Assembly: GCA_017396005.1 (NCBI GenBank)
Contig: JAFQNG010000097.1
Location: forward strand, 38,461-102,460
From: Desulfovibrio sp.
GTDB taxonomy: Bacteria; Desulfobacterota; Desulfovibrionia; Desulfovibrionales; Desulfovibrionaceae
Direction: 5' to 3'
Length of the DNA stretch: 64,000 nt
Shown here: piece after piece, positions 8,675 to 18,464 of the stretch
How positions within the stretch are numbered: the first letter of the stretch is position 1
Layout of the letters: each line of letters begins with the position of its first letter
Made by a program: the position numbers and the translations under genes
Notes under the pieces: generated by a model
Seen by the model: only the letters and a program-made list of their open reading frames with translations
The model's database searches: none
What the model was told of the DNA's origin: nothing

Positions 8675-10038
8675 CAAAACTCCAGACTGCCTGGTGTACG
8701 TGGGAAGGGCAGCACATCGCGTATATTGGTGATGCCGGTCAGCATCATCAGCAGTCGTTCAAAGCCCAATCCAAAACCTGCGTGCGGCACACTGCCGAAG
8801 CGTCGCAGGTCCAGATACCACCAGTAGTCTTCAGGTTCCTGGCCCAGTTCCAGAATGCGGGCTGTGAGCCTGTCCAGCCGCTCTTCGCGCTGTGAGCCGC
8901 CGATGAGCTCCCCGATGCGCGGTACCAGCATATCCATGGCCGCCACGGTCTCGCCGTCGTCATTGGCCCGCATATAAAAGGCCTTGATCTCTCTGGGGTA
9001 GTTATACACTATCACCGGGCGCTGAAAATGCTCTTCAGCCAGATAGCGTTCATGCTCTGTCTGCAGGTCAGTACCGAAGGCCACAGGGTAGGTGAACTCC
9101 CTGTCACAGTCCGTAAGAATAGCCACAGCCTCAGTATAGGAAATACGGGCAAAGGGCCGATTCAGCATAGCTCTGAGACGTTCCAGCAGGCCCTTGTCCA
9201 CAAAGCTGTCAAAAAGTTTGAGGTCAGCCTCGCAATGCAGGAGCACATGCTCAACCACATGGCGGGTGAGGCTTTCGCTCAGCTCCATCAGGTCATCCAG
9301 GTCAGCAAAGGCCATCTCTGGCTCGATCATCCAGAATTCAGCAGCATGGCGCGGCGTATTGGAGTTTTCTGCCCTGAAGGTAGGGCCAAAGCTGTAGACC
9401 CGCCCAAGCCCCAGGGCCAGGGCTTCAGCTTCCAGCTGGCCTGATACCGTAAGGTTGCATTGGCGGTTGAAAAAATCTGCAGTCTGATCAGTTGCCCCCA
9501 CAGGCAGTGTGGTCACGCGAAACATCTCGCCCGCGCCTTCGCAGTCGGCCCCTGTCAGCACAGGCGTATGAACAAGGGCGAAGCGTCGGGCATGGAAAAA
9601 GTCATGTACGGCCCGTGCGGTTTCGGAGCGGATACGAAAAGCAGCTCCGAATTTATTGGTACGGGGCCGCAAATGTGCAATACCGCGCAAAAATTCGTCT
9701 GAATGACGTTTTTTCTGTAAAGGGAAGCTTTCCGGATCTGCCAGGCCAAAAACACGAAGAGCCCTGGCCCGTACTTCCCATCTCTGCCCCTTGCCCGGAG
9801 ACGCCACCAGTTCACCCTCGATCTGAACAGCAGCCCCGGTATTGGCATCGCCCAGGGCAGCATGGGCTTCGGTGCCTTCGTCTACGATACACTGCATATT
9901 GGCCAGGCAGGAACCGTCATTGAGTTCCACGAAACAAAAGCCCTTGGCATCGCGGCGAGTGCGTATCCAGCCGCAGAGTGTGATGTGTTCCTGCGCTGCA
10001 GTTGCATTGAGGGCATCCAGAATCAGAGTGCGCTCCAT
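8674..10038 (-). CDS. asnS: Asparaginyl-tRNA synthetase
   Basis: A 454-aa class IIb synthetase. It has the N-terminal OB-fold anticodon-binding domain ([24 protein letters not shown]), motif 2 with [21 protein letters not shown], and motif 3 [15 protein letters not shown]. The asparagine-type sequence AEFWMIEPE separates it from AspRS. The ATG at 10038 is preceded by AAGGAGCCCCT. It is downstream of and close to the amidohydrolase gene (17-nt gap), so the two are probably co-transcribed. Confidence 0.96.
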   Translation of the reverse strand: MERTLILDALNATAAQEHITLCGWIRTRRDAKGFCFVELNDGSCLANMQCIVDEGTEAHAALGDANTGAAVQIEGELVASPGKGQRWEVRARALRVFGLADPESFPLQKKRHSDEFLRGIAHLRPRTNKFGAAFRIRSETARAVHDFFHARRFALVHTPVLTGADCEGAGEMFRVTTLPVGATDQTADFFNRQCNLTVSGQLEAEALALGLGRVYSFGPTFRAENSNTPRHAAEFWMIEPEMAFADLDDLMELSESLTRHVVEHVLLHCEADLKLFDSFVDKGLLERLRAMLNRPFARISYTEAVAILTDCDREFTYPVAFGTDLQTEHERYLAEEHFQRPVIVYNYPREIKAFYMRANDDGETVAAMDMLVPRIGELIGGSQREERLDRLTARILELGQEPEDYWWYLDLRRFGSVPHAGFGLGFERLLMMLTGITNIRDVLPFPRTPGSLEF

Positions 10039-10055
10039 AGGGGCTCCTTCAGGAC

Positions 10056-11261
10056 TTAATATGTCAGGGCTTCAGGTAATATGCAGAAGCGGGCCGGGCT
10101 GCCGGGGCTCAGGCTGCCCGCAGGCTGGGGCAGGCCCACAGCCGCGGCGCCGTTGACGGTCAGCATGCGCACCAGCGCTTCTGGCGGTACGTCCAGATGT
10201 TCACGTAAAAAGACGGCTTCCTGCCGCACATCAAGATCTGTATTGGAGGTCAGGCCGTCGGTTCCCAGGCAGAGCAGTGTGCCACTTTCAAGCAGATCCC
10301 CCACCGGGGGCAGGCCCACGCCAAGATTACTGTTGGAGCGGGGGCAGAGGCACAGTGCTGTCCCCGAATCAGCCAGCATACCTGTTTCATCTGCGTTCAG
10401 ATGTACACCATGCACAGCCAGGCTGCCCGGGCCCAGCAGGCCGAGGTCAGCAGCCAGTGCCACAGGCCGTTTGCCCGGAGCGCGCCATGCCCCGGGCAGT
10501 ACCTTACCTGCGTAGCACTGATACAGCGGCCCTGTGCCATCGGTCAGCAGCTCTGTCTCTTCAGAGGATTCTGCCAGGTGGAAGCTGAAGATCCTGCCAT
10601 GCTGGGCACAATAGCGCCGCGCTGCCTGCAGGATATCCGGCCCGGTGGAGTAGAGGGCATGCCCGGCAGGCGCACAGCAGGCAGCCAGGGCCATATCGGC
10701 TTCTGCTTCTTCGCGGCAGCGTGGTGGCCAGGGCCCCTGAGTATCGGCAAAGGGTGGCCCGAAGCCGAACCACTCACAGAAGTGGGTCACCCCAAGCCCC
10801 GTAGCACAACAGGCTGCATGAACCATGCTCAGGCGCCCCGGCAGAGAGCCGCCGACATCCCCCACATGCAGGGTACCGCTTGAGGCAATATCCTCACAGG
10901 CGTCCTGCACGGCCAGGCCTGCCGTGTGGGCGTCGGCTTCATGCAGCAGCGGTATCATGCTGGAGAGCCAGGCACTGAACCCTTTCCCCCAGAGGGTACG
11001 CCCTTTGAGGCAGGAAAGCTGTATATGGCAGTGGGCATTGACCACAGCCGGGGCCAGACAGACGGGCCCTACGTCACGCACCTGGGCCCCAGCGGGAAGG
11101 TCTGCCTCTTTCCATGGAAGGACGTCCAGCACCAGGCCTTCTCGCACAAGAAGCACAGCGTTATCTATTTTTTTCAGCGGCGCAAACAGTCTCTCGCCCC
11201 GGGCCGGGCTTTCGCCGTTGAGAGACAGGATACTGCGGGCACGGATAGCCAGAAGAGACAT
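10056..11261 (-). CDS. Metal-dependent amidohydrolase (cytosine deaminase/ATZ-TRZ type)
   Basis: A 401-aa TIM-barrel hydrolase with the full metal set: NAHCHIQLS (HxH), FSFHLAE, AVHGVHL and [10 protein letters not shown] (catalytic Asp). This is the deaminase branch of the amidohydrolase superfamily. In Desulfovibrionaceae a relative serves the futalosine menaquinone route as aminodeoxyfutalosine deaminase, which is a reasonable but unproved guess here; SsnA or guanine-deaminase-like activity is the alternative. I chose ATG 11261 (SD GAGG, 5-nt spacing) over a GTG six codons upstream. Confidence 0.75.
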   Translation of the reverse strand: MSLLAIRARSILSLNGESPARGERLFAPLKKIDNAVLLVREGLVLDVLPWKEADLPAGAQVRDVGPVCLAPAVVNAHCHIQLSCLKGRTLWGKGFSAWLSSMIPLLHEADAHTAGLAVQDACEDIASSGTLHVGDVGGSLPGRLSMVHAACCATGLGVTHFCEWFGFGPPFADTQGPWPPRCREEAEADMALAACCAPAGHALYSTGPDILQAARRYCAQHGRIFSFHLAESSEETELLTDGTGPLYQCYAGKVLPGAWRAPGKRPVALAADLGLLGPGSLAVHGVHLNADETGMLADSGTALCLCPRSNSNLGVGLPPVGDLLESGTLLCLGTDGLTSNTDLDVRQEAVFLREHLDVPPEALVRMLTVNGAAAVGLPQPAGSLSPGSPARFCILPEALTY

Positions 11262-11400
11262 ATGGGCCTCAGCAGACACGACTTGACAGAGATGGGGTAC
11301 AGAGCAGTCCGCCCACGGTCATCGCAGGATAATCCTCCAGTCCGTTCCGGCATGATGCGTTATGTCTGCGGCGCTGCATGGCCGGACTGCCCCTGTGCTT

Positions 11401-12198
11401 TTACAGAATACCCCAGAGCATGCGCAGGGCCACCAGTATGAGGAAGAAGGCGAACCACTTCTTCAGCTTGGCCGTGGGCAGGGAATGGGAGAGCTTTGCC
11501 CCCAGGGGAGCAGTGCAGTAACTGGCTGCCGCCAGGCAGATCAGCGCCTGAAGATGCACAAAGCCCAGGCTGAAAGCTGGCAGGTCGGGCCGGCCCCAGC
11601 CGCCGATGATATAGCCCAGTGTACCGGCCACGGCAATGGGGAAGCCGATGGCCGCTGAGGTGCCCACGGCATGGTGCAGGGGCACATTACAGAAAGACAT
11701 AAAGGGTACGGAAAGCGTGCCGCCGCCAATACCTACAAAGCTGGAAACCAGGCCAATGATGCCGCCTACGCCGGTAGTGCCCAGTGCGCCAGGCATTTCA
11801 CGACTGGCCGGGGGCCGGTAATTGGAAAGCATCTGACAGGCCACGACCAGCAGGAAGCAGATGAAAAATACTTTCAGGAAAAGCGTTGGCATATAGCTGG
11901 CCACCAGGCCACCCAGGAAGGTGCCGGCTAGGATGCCAGGCGTGATATTGCGCACAATATCCCAGTGTACGGCACCACGCTTGTTATGGGCGCGCGAGCT
12001 GGATATGGATGTGATGATGATGCTCGCAAGAGAAGTAGCCAGGGCCATCTGTTGAATATACTGCGGCGGTACGCCCTGAGTGGGAAAGATGGTTACCAGC
12101 ATGGGTACGATGACGATGCCACCACCTACACCCAGTAGACCAGCCAGCACACCGGCCACAGCCCCACAGCACAGATAGACCAGAATCGAAAGAAGCAT
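11401..12198 (-). CDS. TauE/SafE-family membrane permease (sulfite/organosulfonate export type)
   Basis: A 265-aa integral membrane protein with the two-repeat architecture of the family: VAGVLAGLLGVGGGIVIVP near the N-terminus and LVSSFVGIGGGTLSVPFM in the second half, about 8 hydrophobic segments. The family moves small sulfur oxyanions such as sulfite across the inner membrane, a plausible need in a sulfate reducer. The ATG at 12198 follows AGGAGGGGATC; ten further upstream residues in frame are not supported. Stands alone between the amidohydrolase and tRNA-Ser. Confidence 0.85.
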   Translation of the reverse strand: MLLSILVYLCCGAVAGVLAGLLGVGGGIVIVPMLVTIFPTQGVPPQYIQQMALATSLASIIITSISSSRAHNKRGAVHWDIVRNITPGILAGTFLGGLVASYMPTLFLKVFFICFLLVVACQMLSNYRPPASREMPGALGTTGVGGIIGLVSSFVGIGGGTLSVPFMSFCNVPLHHAVGTSAAIGFPIAVAGTLGYIIGGWGRPDLPAFSLGFVHLQALICLAAASYCTAPLGAKLSHSLPTAKLKKWFAFFLILVALRMLWGIL

Positions 12199-12304
12199 GA
12201 TCCCCTCCTGAAAATTGTGTTTCTCCACAAAGAGTTCTATGCAAAGGCACCATGTGCGTCAACAGCAGAGCTGCATCAGCCCTGATGATCTGGACATAAA
12301 ATAA

Positions 12305-12333
12305 TTGACTATACCTGACGGATGAGGCAAATT
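12305..12333 (+). promoter_or_regulatory. Possible promoter of tRNA-Ser
   Basis: TTGACT (12305-12310), 17-bp spacer, then CAAATT as a poor -10. Its position would give a leader of about 17 nt before the tRNA. The -35 is good and the -10 weak, so confidence is low. Confidence 0.35.
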
Positions 12334-12356
12334 ACCAATTCAGATTCTGACCCTTT

Positions 12357-12446
12357 GGAGGGATGGCAGAGCGGCTGATCGCGGCGGTCTTGAAAACCGT
12401 TTAGGGTTTACGCCCTACGGGGGTTCAAATCCCTCTCCCTCCGCCA
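12357..12446 (+). tRNA. tRNA-Ser(UGA), class II, CCA encoded
   Basis: 90 nt with a 7-bp acceptor stem GGAGGGA/TCCCTCC, discriminator G and encoded CCA. The anticodon loop CTTGAAA holds TGA (12391-12393), which reads UCA/UCN serine codons. A long variable arm (GGGTTTACGCCC) and GGTTCAAATCC T-arm are clear. Serine tRNAs are common phage integration sites, and an S24-type repressor gene starts 0.9 kb downstream, but I found no second copy of the 3' end within the window. Confidence 0.97.
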
Positions 12447-12460
12447 AATTAGGCTGTCAC

Positions 12461-12505
12461 GAAGCCCCATAAAGCCCCAAAAGCTTTGTGGGGCTTCACT
12501 TTTTC
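12461..12505 (+). terminator. Terminator of tRNA-Ser
   Basis: Perfect 9-bp stem GAAGCCCCA (12461-12469) with TGGGGCTTC (12489-12497), followed by ACTTTTT. Lies 14 bases after the tRNA. Confidence 0.85.
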
Positions 12506-12631
12506 GGATATATATCCTCTCAGGTAGCCTCACAAAATACCCAGATATACCAATGAGAAGTTGGCATTTTTTGGTCTATGGGCAGGATTTTGTCTGAAAC
12601 CCTGAATTGCCCTTTACTCAGTCACTTTGTG

Positions 12632-12658
12632 AGGCTCTCGGTTGCCGGGGGCCTTTTT
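12632..12658 (+). terminator. Second plus-strand terminator-like hairpin with no obvious gene
   Basis: AGGCTCTCGG (12632-12641) pairs with CCGGGGGCCT (12645-12654) allowing two G-U pairs, then Ts to 12658. It faces the convergent S24-like gene that ends at 12671. No plus-strand gene is visible between the tRNA terminator and this hairpin (12506-12631), so it may end a short unannotated RNA or catch read-through. Confidence 0.5.
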
Positions 12659-12670
12659 GTTTGGCCTGCC

Positions 12671-13345
12671 CTACAGCAAAAGGCTCTGGTCTGCTGTGGA
12701 GTTGGATTTGGAGGCAATAGTGGTAATGCTCTTGATCACCAGACCCAGGATGAACTTCTCCGGCCGTTCGTTCATGGCCACATGTGTGACAATGGGCGTA
12801 TAACCGCCTGCCAGATTGTCAGGATTCAGCACCATCAATCCGAACCTGTGCCCTCTCGGCATGGAAAGGCGACGGAACATGCAGGCCCCTTTGGCCTTGC
12901 CCGGCTCTCTCACAAGGTAGACCTGCCCGTCACGCAATGGGGCCGGGCTGGTATCTACCAGCGCTATATCGCCGGGCGCCAGCGTCGGCTGCATTGACAG
13001 GTCATCTGCCTGTACCTCCAGTGCCAGCATGGTAGGCAGCGGGTCAGCCCTATCCAGAATGCGCCAGTTGTCTGGCCGGATATCCAGATTACGCTGCAGC
13101 TTGTGTACGGGCAGGCCAGGTGCGACCTCACCGGGCATGGTAAAACGCACCCCCAGGGCCGTGAGCACAGGTTCCAGCCTGCGCAGTGTCGGTGTTGAGG
13201 CACCACTCAACCATCGCGAAATGTTGGCCTCACTCTCCCCAGACGCACGGGCAAGCTGAGCCTGATTGGCAAAAGGGCGACCTGAGACAGCCTGACGGAG
13301 GATTTCGAGGGCTTCATTTAGTAAGCCTTTAGAAATAGAACTCAT
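12671..13345 (-). CDS. HTH/S24-like (LexA/CI-type) repressor, probably non-cleaving
   Basis: 224 aa. An N-terminal helix-turn-helix (FANQAQLARASGESEANISRWLSG, about residues 25-48 in two parts) precedes a peptidase S24-like fold: LEVQADDLSMQPTLAPGDIALVD holds the equivalent of the nucleophilic serine. The partner lysine position (VKRL in CI/LexA) reads FRRL, so self-cleavage is doubtful. The start ATG is 1 bp after the stop of the AT-rich radical SAM gene, whose last codons supply its SD (AAGGA), while this gene itself is GC-rich. It is thus the last gene of the leftward glycan operon and also lies beside tRNA-Ser. It could be a phage relic or an operon regulator. Confidence 0.8.
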   Translation of the reverse strand: MSSISKGLLNEALEILRQAVSGRPFANQAQLARASGESEANISRWLSGASTPTLRRLEPVLTALGVRFTMPGEVAPGLPVHKLQRNLDIRPDNWRILDRADPLPTMLALEVQADDLSMQPTLAPGDIALVDTSPAPLRDGQVYLVREPGKAKGACMFRRLSMPRGHRFGLMVLNPDNLAGGYTPIVTHVAMNERPEKFILGLVIKSITTIASKSNSTADQSLLL

Positions 13346-13346
13346 G

Positions 13347-14280
13347 TTAATCCTTAGATAGTAATTTTGTAAATATATTTTTTGTTTTATTTTTTATTAT
13401 TTCAAAATAGTTTGTATTGAGTGAAAAGCCCATTTCCTTAGAACAGTGAGTACACATTTTGTAAATATTGTATTTGCCATGAAAAAAATGATTTTGTATT
13501 TTTAGCATGCTATATTGATAAATATCAAAAATATCTTTATTTAAAATATTGTCAAAATCTTTTTTTGATTCATGCATCCAGTCTTGACAACATAAAATGA
13601 CACTTCCATCAAATAAAATATTAAAATTTGTTTTTGGCTGTATACAATGTTTATCAGATTTAAATCTAGAATTAAAATTTTTAGCAGATATATTTTTTAG
13701 TAGTCCGCCTCTGGAGTTTGCGTAAAAATTTGTATTCACTTGAATTGTAGGAAATAGTTTTTTTTAATTTATCTGTATCAACATTTTGTAAAACTGGACA
13801 GTTTATCTGTATATCTATTTTTTTTGATGCAATATCAATAAACTGTATTGTATTATTAATTACTGAATCATAATTTAATTTTGTCATATTCTCATATTGC
13901 ATTTTATCTGCTGAATTAATATTTATATGTAGTGTTTTTGGTGGTGACTCTATTAATTTTTTTTGAATATCTTCATTTAATAGACTTCCATTTGTTGATA
14001 AAACCACAAATGCATTTGTTTTATTGTTAATGTCATCTATTTTATTAAATAGTTTTGGTGCAAGTAGTGGTTCATGGTGAAGATAAAGACCTACTTGGCC
14101 TTTGTAGTTATTTTTTATTAAAGATTGTACTATTGTTTCCCATGTATCGTCATTCATTGATCCCTTTTTATTGATTGTTCTATATGTAAATGGATGTGGA
14201 CAATTTATGCACATTGCATTACAACGAGTTGTAAGCTGAATAAAAATTGCATTTGGATGATTGTGTTCTGTATTCATCAT
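13347..14280 (-). pseudogene. Radical SAM/SPASM protein, frameshifted at an A8 run
   Basis: Two overlapping frames form one gene. The upstream part (from 14280) starts MMNTEHNHPNAIFIQLTTRC and has the SAM triad CNAMCINCPHP; its frame then ends in a short spurious tail. The downstream frame carries the SPASM-like half (CIQPKTNFNILFDGSVILCCQDW and MCTHCSKEMG). The shift falls at eight As on the coding strand (13765-13758). With seven As the reading continues LKKLFPTIQVNTNFYANSRGG through the join without a stop. Such proteins occur in LPS gene clusters with unknown substrates. Slipped-strand phase variation, decay or a sequencing error are all possible. Composition is very AT-rich. Confidence 0.8.
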
Positions 14281-14354
14281 TATATCCTTAAATTTATATA
14301 TTTTTTGAAAATATTTGTTTTTATATTTTGAAATTTTGTATTAAAATATACAAA

Positions 14355-15497
14355 CTATTTAAATTTGTTTATGAAAAACTTTCTTATCTTGCGTAATGGA
14401 GATGTAATTCTCATAGAAAGTGAGTTTTGTATATTATTAATTTGTGATTGTAAATATTTATTTGTATTATTAAGATGAAGTATTTTATTATATGCGTCTG
14501 ATAGTAGATCTATACTTGCGCTGCATGTATTATTATATAATAGGATATTGCTGTTCATTATTATTGTATTATTGCTTTGATTTGCTAGATATAGTTGTTT
14601 TTCAATAAGTTTTTGAATATTGTATCTTTCTAAAGATATAGATCTTAATAAGTCAATAGTATCACAAGCCTGTTCGTATCCATGTTCAATTGTGTATAAT
14701 AATTGATTTGAATTTAAAATTTTTTTAGTTCCTCTTCCGCTAAAATTCGTCAATTCTTCTGCATATATATTTTGTAAATTTATATAGCCACATCCTCCAA
14801 AATGATCATATTCATATATTGGTATACCAAGTGCCAAAGAGTATTGAACTGTTTTACCAATTGAAATAATAACATCATAATTTAATAGTATTTCTGGCGT
14901 GATATGAATATTTGTATTTGTTATTGTGCCATAATAGTCAATATTGTATTTATAAGTATCAAGTTGTAGAATCTCTTTTGGTGGATGATTAGATACAACT
15001 GCTATATTTTTTAATTTTGAATTTAAAATTTTTTTCTTGTTTTCGAAATGTTCAGGAATATGATTAGGTATTAGTGTAAAAAAATTTTTATCAATTCCAT
15101 ATATGTCATGATACATATTAATAATTTCTTGTGATACACAAGATATGAGATTTAAATTTTTGTAAAAAATAGGAATCCTTTCAATTTTTAAAAAAGATGA
15201 AAGTGAGCCGTAAATAATTTTATTATATTTTACGCCTTTCTCTAGTAGGTATGGTAAAAATATCAGGTGATATGACCAAATAATATCATATTTTTCTGAT
15301 TCATGAATAGCTTTAATTGAAAATATCTTTATATTAATATTAAAATTCTTAACTATATTTTTAAAATTTTCATCTATGTATAAAGAAGCTATGTGTACAG
15401 AATGACCTTTTTTACATAAATAATCTGCATACTCAAGAATATGAAGAACAGAACCGTGAAATCCATTCATATATAAACATGTGAAAAGAATTTTCAT
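14355..15497 (-). CDS. Glycosyltransferase, GT4/GT1-like (GT-B)
   Basis: 380 aa. The N-terminus MKILFTCLYMNGFHGSVLHI and the HSVHIASLY segment match the GT-B N-domain of family 4 enzymes. The C-terminal half is divergent: I see YDVIISIGKTVQYSLALGIPIYEYDHFGG, the place of the nucleotide-sugar-binding E(x7)E region, without a clean EX7E. A basic helix ends the protein (SPLRKIRKFFINKFK). AT-rich throughout. The substrate is unknown; it likely adds a sugar to the surface glycan made by this operon. Confidence 0.7.
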   Translation of the reverse strand: MKILFTCLYMNGFHGSVLHILEYADYLCKKGHSVHIASLYIDENFKNIVKNFNINIKIFSIKAIHESEKYDIIWSYHLIFLPYLLEKGVKYNKIIYGSLSSFLKIERIPIFYKNLNLISCVSQEIINMYHDIYGIDKNFFTLIPNHIPEHFENKKKILNSKLKNIAVVSNHPPKEILQLDTYKYNIDYYGTITNTNIHITPEILLNYDVIISIGKTVQYSLALGIPIYEYDHFGGCGYINLQNIYAEELTNFSGRGTKKILNSNQLLYTIEHGYEQACDTIDLLRSISLERYNIQKLIEKQLYLANQSNNTIIMNSNILLYNNTCSASIDLLSDAYNKILHLNNTNKYLQSQINNIQNSLSMRITSPLRKIRKFFINKFK

Positions 15498-15500
15498 AAA

Positions 15501-15914
15501 TTATTTATATAAATTAATATTTGCTATATATTCATTAATGTATACACGTGTTTGTGTTGATGATATTTCAGGTGTTCTTGGAAGATATATAATATCACAT
15601 TGTTTTGATAAAAAATCAAATTTACCTTCCCAGTCGTCTCCCATAACAAAAATATCGGCTTTATAAAACTTTATATCATGTATTTTTTGTTCCCAGCTTT
15701 CTTCTGGTATGACTAAATCTACATAACGTATTGATTCTAAAATGAGTTTACGTTGATAGAAAGAGTAGTATGATTTTTTATTTTTAATATTATTAAAGTT
15801 GTCTGTAGACAATCCTACTATGAGGTAGTCTCCAAGAGCTTTTGCTCTTTTTAGTAAGTTAATATGGCCATAATGAAGAACATCAAAAGTGCCATATGTT
15901 AGTATTCTTTTCAT
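15501..15914 (-). CDS. tagD: Glycerol-3-phosphate cytidylyltransferase (TagD/TarD type)
   Basis: A 137-aa nucleotidyltransferase making CDP-glycerol from CTP and sn-glycerol 3-phosphate. It has the HxGH signature HYGH (residues 14-17), the family stretches LGDYLIVGLSTD and FVMGDDWEGKFDFL, and the C-terminal RTPEISSTQTR motif. Length and motifs match Bacillus TagD closely. The next gene upstream encodes a protein with a CDP-glycerol glycerophosphotransferase-like half, so the pair can put glycerol phosphate on a surface polysaccharide. The gap to that gene is 2 nt. Confidence 0.92.
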   Translation of the reverse strand: MKRILTYGTFDVLHYGHINLLKRAKALGDYLIVGLSTDNFNNIKNKKSYYSFYQRKLILESIRYVDLVIPEESWEQKIHDIKFYKADIFVMGDDWEGKFDFLSKQCDIIYLPRTPEISSTQTRVYINEYIANINLYK

Positions 15915-15916
15915 AT

Positions 15917-18409
15917 TTATCTACTCAATAGTTCTTTTTTGATATGAGAAATAACTGTATCTGTTGCATGAGGAAAATTTATCATTATTTCTTTTTTAGA
16001 AAATTCATCTCTTTTTTCTTTTTTTATATCATTGTCTAAAATAATGACATTTTCTATAAAATTAGATATATCTTTTTTTGAATAAGCGATATAGCAATGG
16101 TTTAGGCACTTTTTTCCAAGATATGAGAATTTTTCATCTATATCAGTTTTTCTTTTTAACATATAACAGCAAGGTTTTCCTGTATAAAAATATTCAACAA
16201 GAAATGATCCGCAGTCTTGTATTATACCGTCAGATTCAGCAAATATTTTAAAATAATTACCATCTGTGCTATATTCTATATTTTTATAAGAGCATAGTTT
16301 ATCAATCCATTGATTTGTCTTTTTTTCTCCCCATTTTTTATAGCTGCGTAAAAATATAAACAAGGCAGGATGTGGTCTGAATATAAAATCAATTTCTGGA
16401 TAATTTGAAGGTAAAGTCAAAATAAAATCTGAATAATTTAAAAAATTAGAAAGAGATAGTGTATTATTATATCCTCCTTCTACTGAGTGATGTGGTGCAA
16501 TTATTATTTTTTTTCTTTTTTTATATTTTTTATTATTTAAATATTTATATAAAGAATCCATTTTGGAGTATCCAGTAAGTACTGCATTCATCCCACAACA
16601 TTGTCCATATTTTATATAATCTTCTAAATTATATTTTGTTTCAATAAAAATTTTCCAAAAATTGTTATAATTGTCTCTCTTATATGTTGTCCAGTCGTAT
16701 TTTGATCTAAAAAATCCATAATTGATATGAAAATTTAAAATTTTATTTTTGAAAGCGTGATGAGGATTATAAAGAGAATATGAAATATCATATGGTGATG
16801 GATAGCAAACTAGATCAGCGTCAATAATTATATCATGATATTCAGTAATCTTATCATTTTCTATGGTTACAGCAAGTTTTGTAAAGTTATATTTTTTATT
16901 TAGTTCTTTGAAAGTAGATTTTAATATTTTTATCATTTCATTATTTCCAAAGCGCACATCAGGAATTACAAATAGTGATACATCAAATTTTTCTTCTGTC
17001 ATTAATCGACACATTAATTCTTCAGCCGGAAACATACTGGTCATATTAACAAGAAAGACAGTTTTAATTTTATTTCCAAGAGCTATTGATCTTTTTATGT
17101 TGGTTATAGTTTTACGATATTCTTCAAAAATATTGTATTTACATACTTTATCAATAGTATGCTTGGTTCCTTTATTATATAGATTAATATCTTTTTTGAT
17201 AATATTATATATATCGCTATTTACTGATTTAATATATTCTAAAGTATCAGGGATTGATTCTTTTGTTGATCCTTTAATAACTTTTACTTTTACAAGAGGA
17301 TAGTTGTAATTTCTAATAAGTGTAAAAGGATATTTTGTTGGTATGATTGAATTTATATTCAAATTTTTTAGTAAAGATTTTGTATTTACATATGTTGAGT
17401 ATGAATATCCTGCATTATAAAGTATTTCTGTAAATACCATTTCATAATTATGTATGACATGTGCAGGGCTTAATTCTTTTTTAATACTATTTATAAATTT
17501 TATAAATATATCTGACATATATACATTTTTTTTGAAAATGTAAAAGAAGCTTGGAATATATGGTTTTGGATCTGTGCTTGATGATAGACCATAAAAATCA
17601 CATTTCTTTTTTTGAAAATCATCAATAATATTTTTAAATGGATATATTGGTCCGTAGCAGCTATCATTAATAAAAATTAGATTGTCATTATCTTTAAATA
17701 TTTTATTTCTAACTAGATATTTATATCCTATTTTATACGATCCAAAATCATATTCTCCATGTCTGAAACAAATACAAACATTACAGATGTTATTAATTTT
17801 GTTAAGCTCATTTATGAATATTGGACTGTCTATAATAAGAATAGTGAAATCACTTATTTGATATATATGGTTTAAAAGATAAATTATTTTATCGCTGATT
17901 TTTCCATCGCAAGAAAATGATGCTACTACAGATATAAAATTTGTATTGAATTTATTTCGTTTGAAAAAAAATTTAGTACATTCTTCTGTTCCAATATGAA
18001 AATTCATTTCTTTTATATCAGCTAAACATATTTTTCGTCCTTCATATTTTCCGTATTTTTCATAATGAAGAAGTGGATTTATGTCAGCTATTTCAACATC
18101 TGGATGTATTAAATAGTATTCATTGGAATAAAAATAAGGACTTGGATTTATTTTTCCATTTATTCCATTTACTAAATAGTGTATTGCTGGATCAATACCG
18201 CAGTTGCTTATATCGAAATAATAATTTGAATACCAACTCCTATCAAAATATATAGAATTATTTATAGTATCAAGATCATTATGTCTCTTCTTGAAATATG
18301 ACGGTAAAAATGATTTTATAATATATTTTACAATTTGTATTTTATATTTTTCGTCAAAAATAATATTAAGTAGTTTTATAATAATAAATTTCGATATTTT
18401 GTATATCAT
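15917..18409 (-). CDS. Multidomain protein: rhamnan-synthesis-F-like plus CDP-glycerol glycerophosphotransferase-like
   Basis: 830 aa. Residues about 50-130 carry two copies of a motif common in glycan enzymes (FDRSWYSNYYFDI, PAIHYLVNG, then FYSNEYYLIHPDV, PLLHYEKYGKYEGR). Residues about 155-400 resemble RgpF/rhamnan synthesis F (VVASFSCDGKISDKIIYLL, HGEYDFGSYKIGYKYL, FINDSCYGPIYPF). The C-terminal half (about 450-820) resembles TagB/TagF (IIIAPHHSVEGG, FIFRPHPALF, ESDGIIQDCGSFLVEY). With TagD next door it probably transfers glycerol phosphate from CDP-glycerol and also a sugar. Strongly AT-rich. No membrane segment or signal peptide seen. Confidence 0.8.
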   Translation of the reverse strand: MIYKISKFIIIKLLNIIFDEKYKIQIVKYIIKSFLPSYFKKRHNDLDTINNSIYFDRSWYSNYYFDISNCGIDPAIHYLVNGINGKINPSPYFYSNEYYLIHPDVEIADINPLLHYEKYGKYEGRKICLADIKEMNFHIGTEECTKFFFKRNKFNTNFISVVASFSCDGKISDKIIYLLNHIYQISDFTILIIDSPIFINELNKINNICNVCICFRHGEYDFGSYKIGYKYLVRNKIFKDNDNLIFINDSCYGPIYPFKNIIDDFQKKKCDFYGLSSSTDPKPYIPSFFYIFKKNVYMSDIFIKFINSIKKELSPAHVIHNYEMVFTEILYNAGYSYSTYVNTKSLLKNLNINSIIPTKYPFTLIRNYNYPLVKVKVIKGSTKESIPDTLEYIKSVNSDIYNIIKKDINLYNKGTKHTIDKVCKYNIFEEYRKTITNIKRSIALGNKIKTVFLVNMTSMFPAEELMCRLMTEEKFDVSLFVIPDVRFGNNEMIKILKSTFKELNKKYNFTKLAVTIENDKITEYHDIIIDADLVCYPSPYDISYSLYNPHHAFKNKILNFHINYGFFRSKYDWTTYKRDNYNNFWKIFIETKYNLEDYIKYGQCCGMNAVLTGYSKMDSLYKYLNNKKYKKRKKIIIAPHHSVEGGYNNTLSLSNFLNYSDFILTLPSNYPEIDFIFRPHPALFIFLRSYKKWGEKKTNQWIDKLCSYKNIEYSTDGNYFKIFAESDGIIQDCGSFLVEYFYTGKPCCYMLKRKTDIDEKFSYLGKKCLNHCYIAYSKKDISNFIENVIILDNDIKKEKRDEFSKKEIMINFPHATDTVISHIKKELLSR

Positions 18410-18464
18410 ATATATCCTGTTTGTATAAAAGTATTATCGTGTATAATGTTTAAGTATCGTTATA

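Noticed and set aside
12357-13345. Complete prophage integrated at tRNA-Ser
   Set aside because: Only a repressor-like gene is present; no integrase, structural phage gene or second copy of the tRNA 3' end was found.
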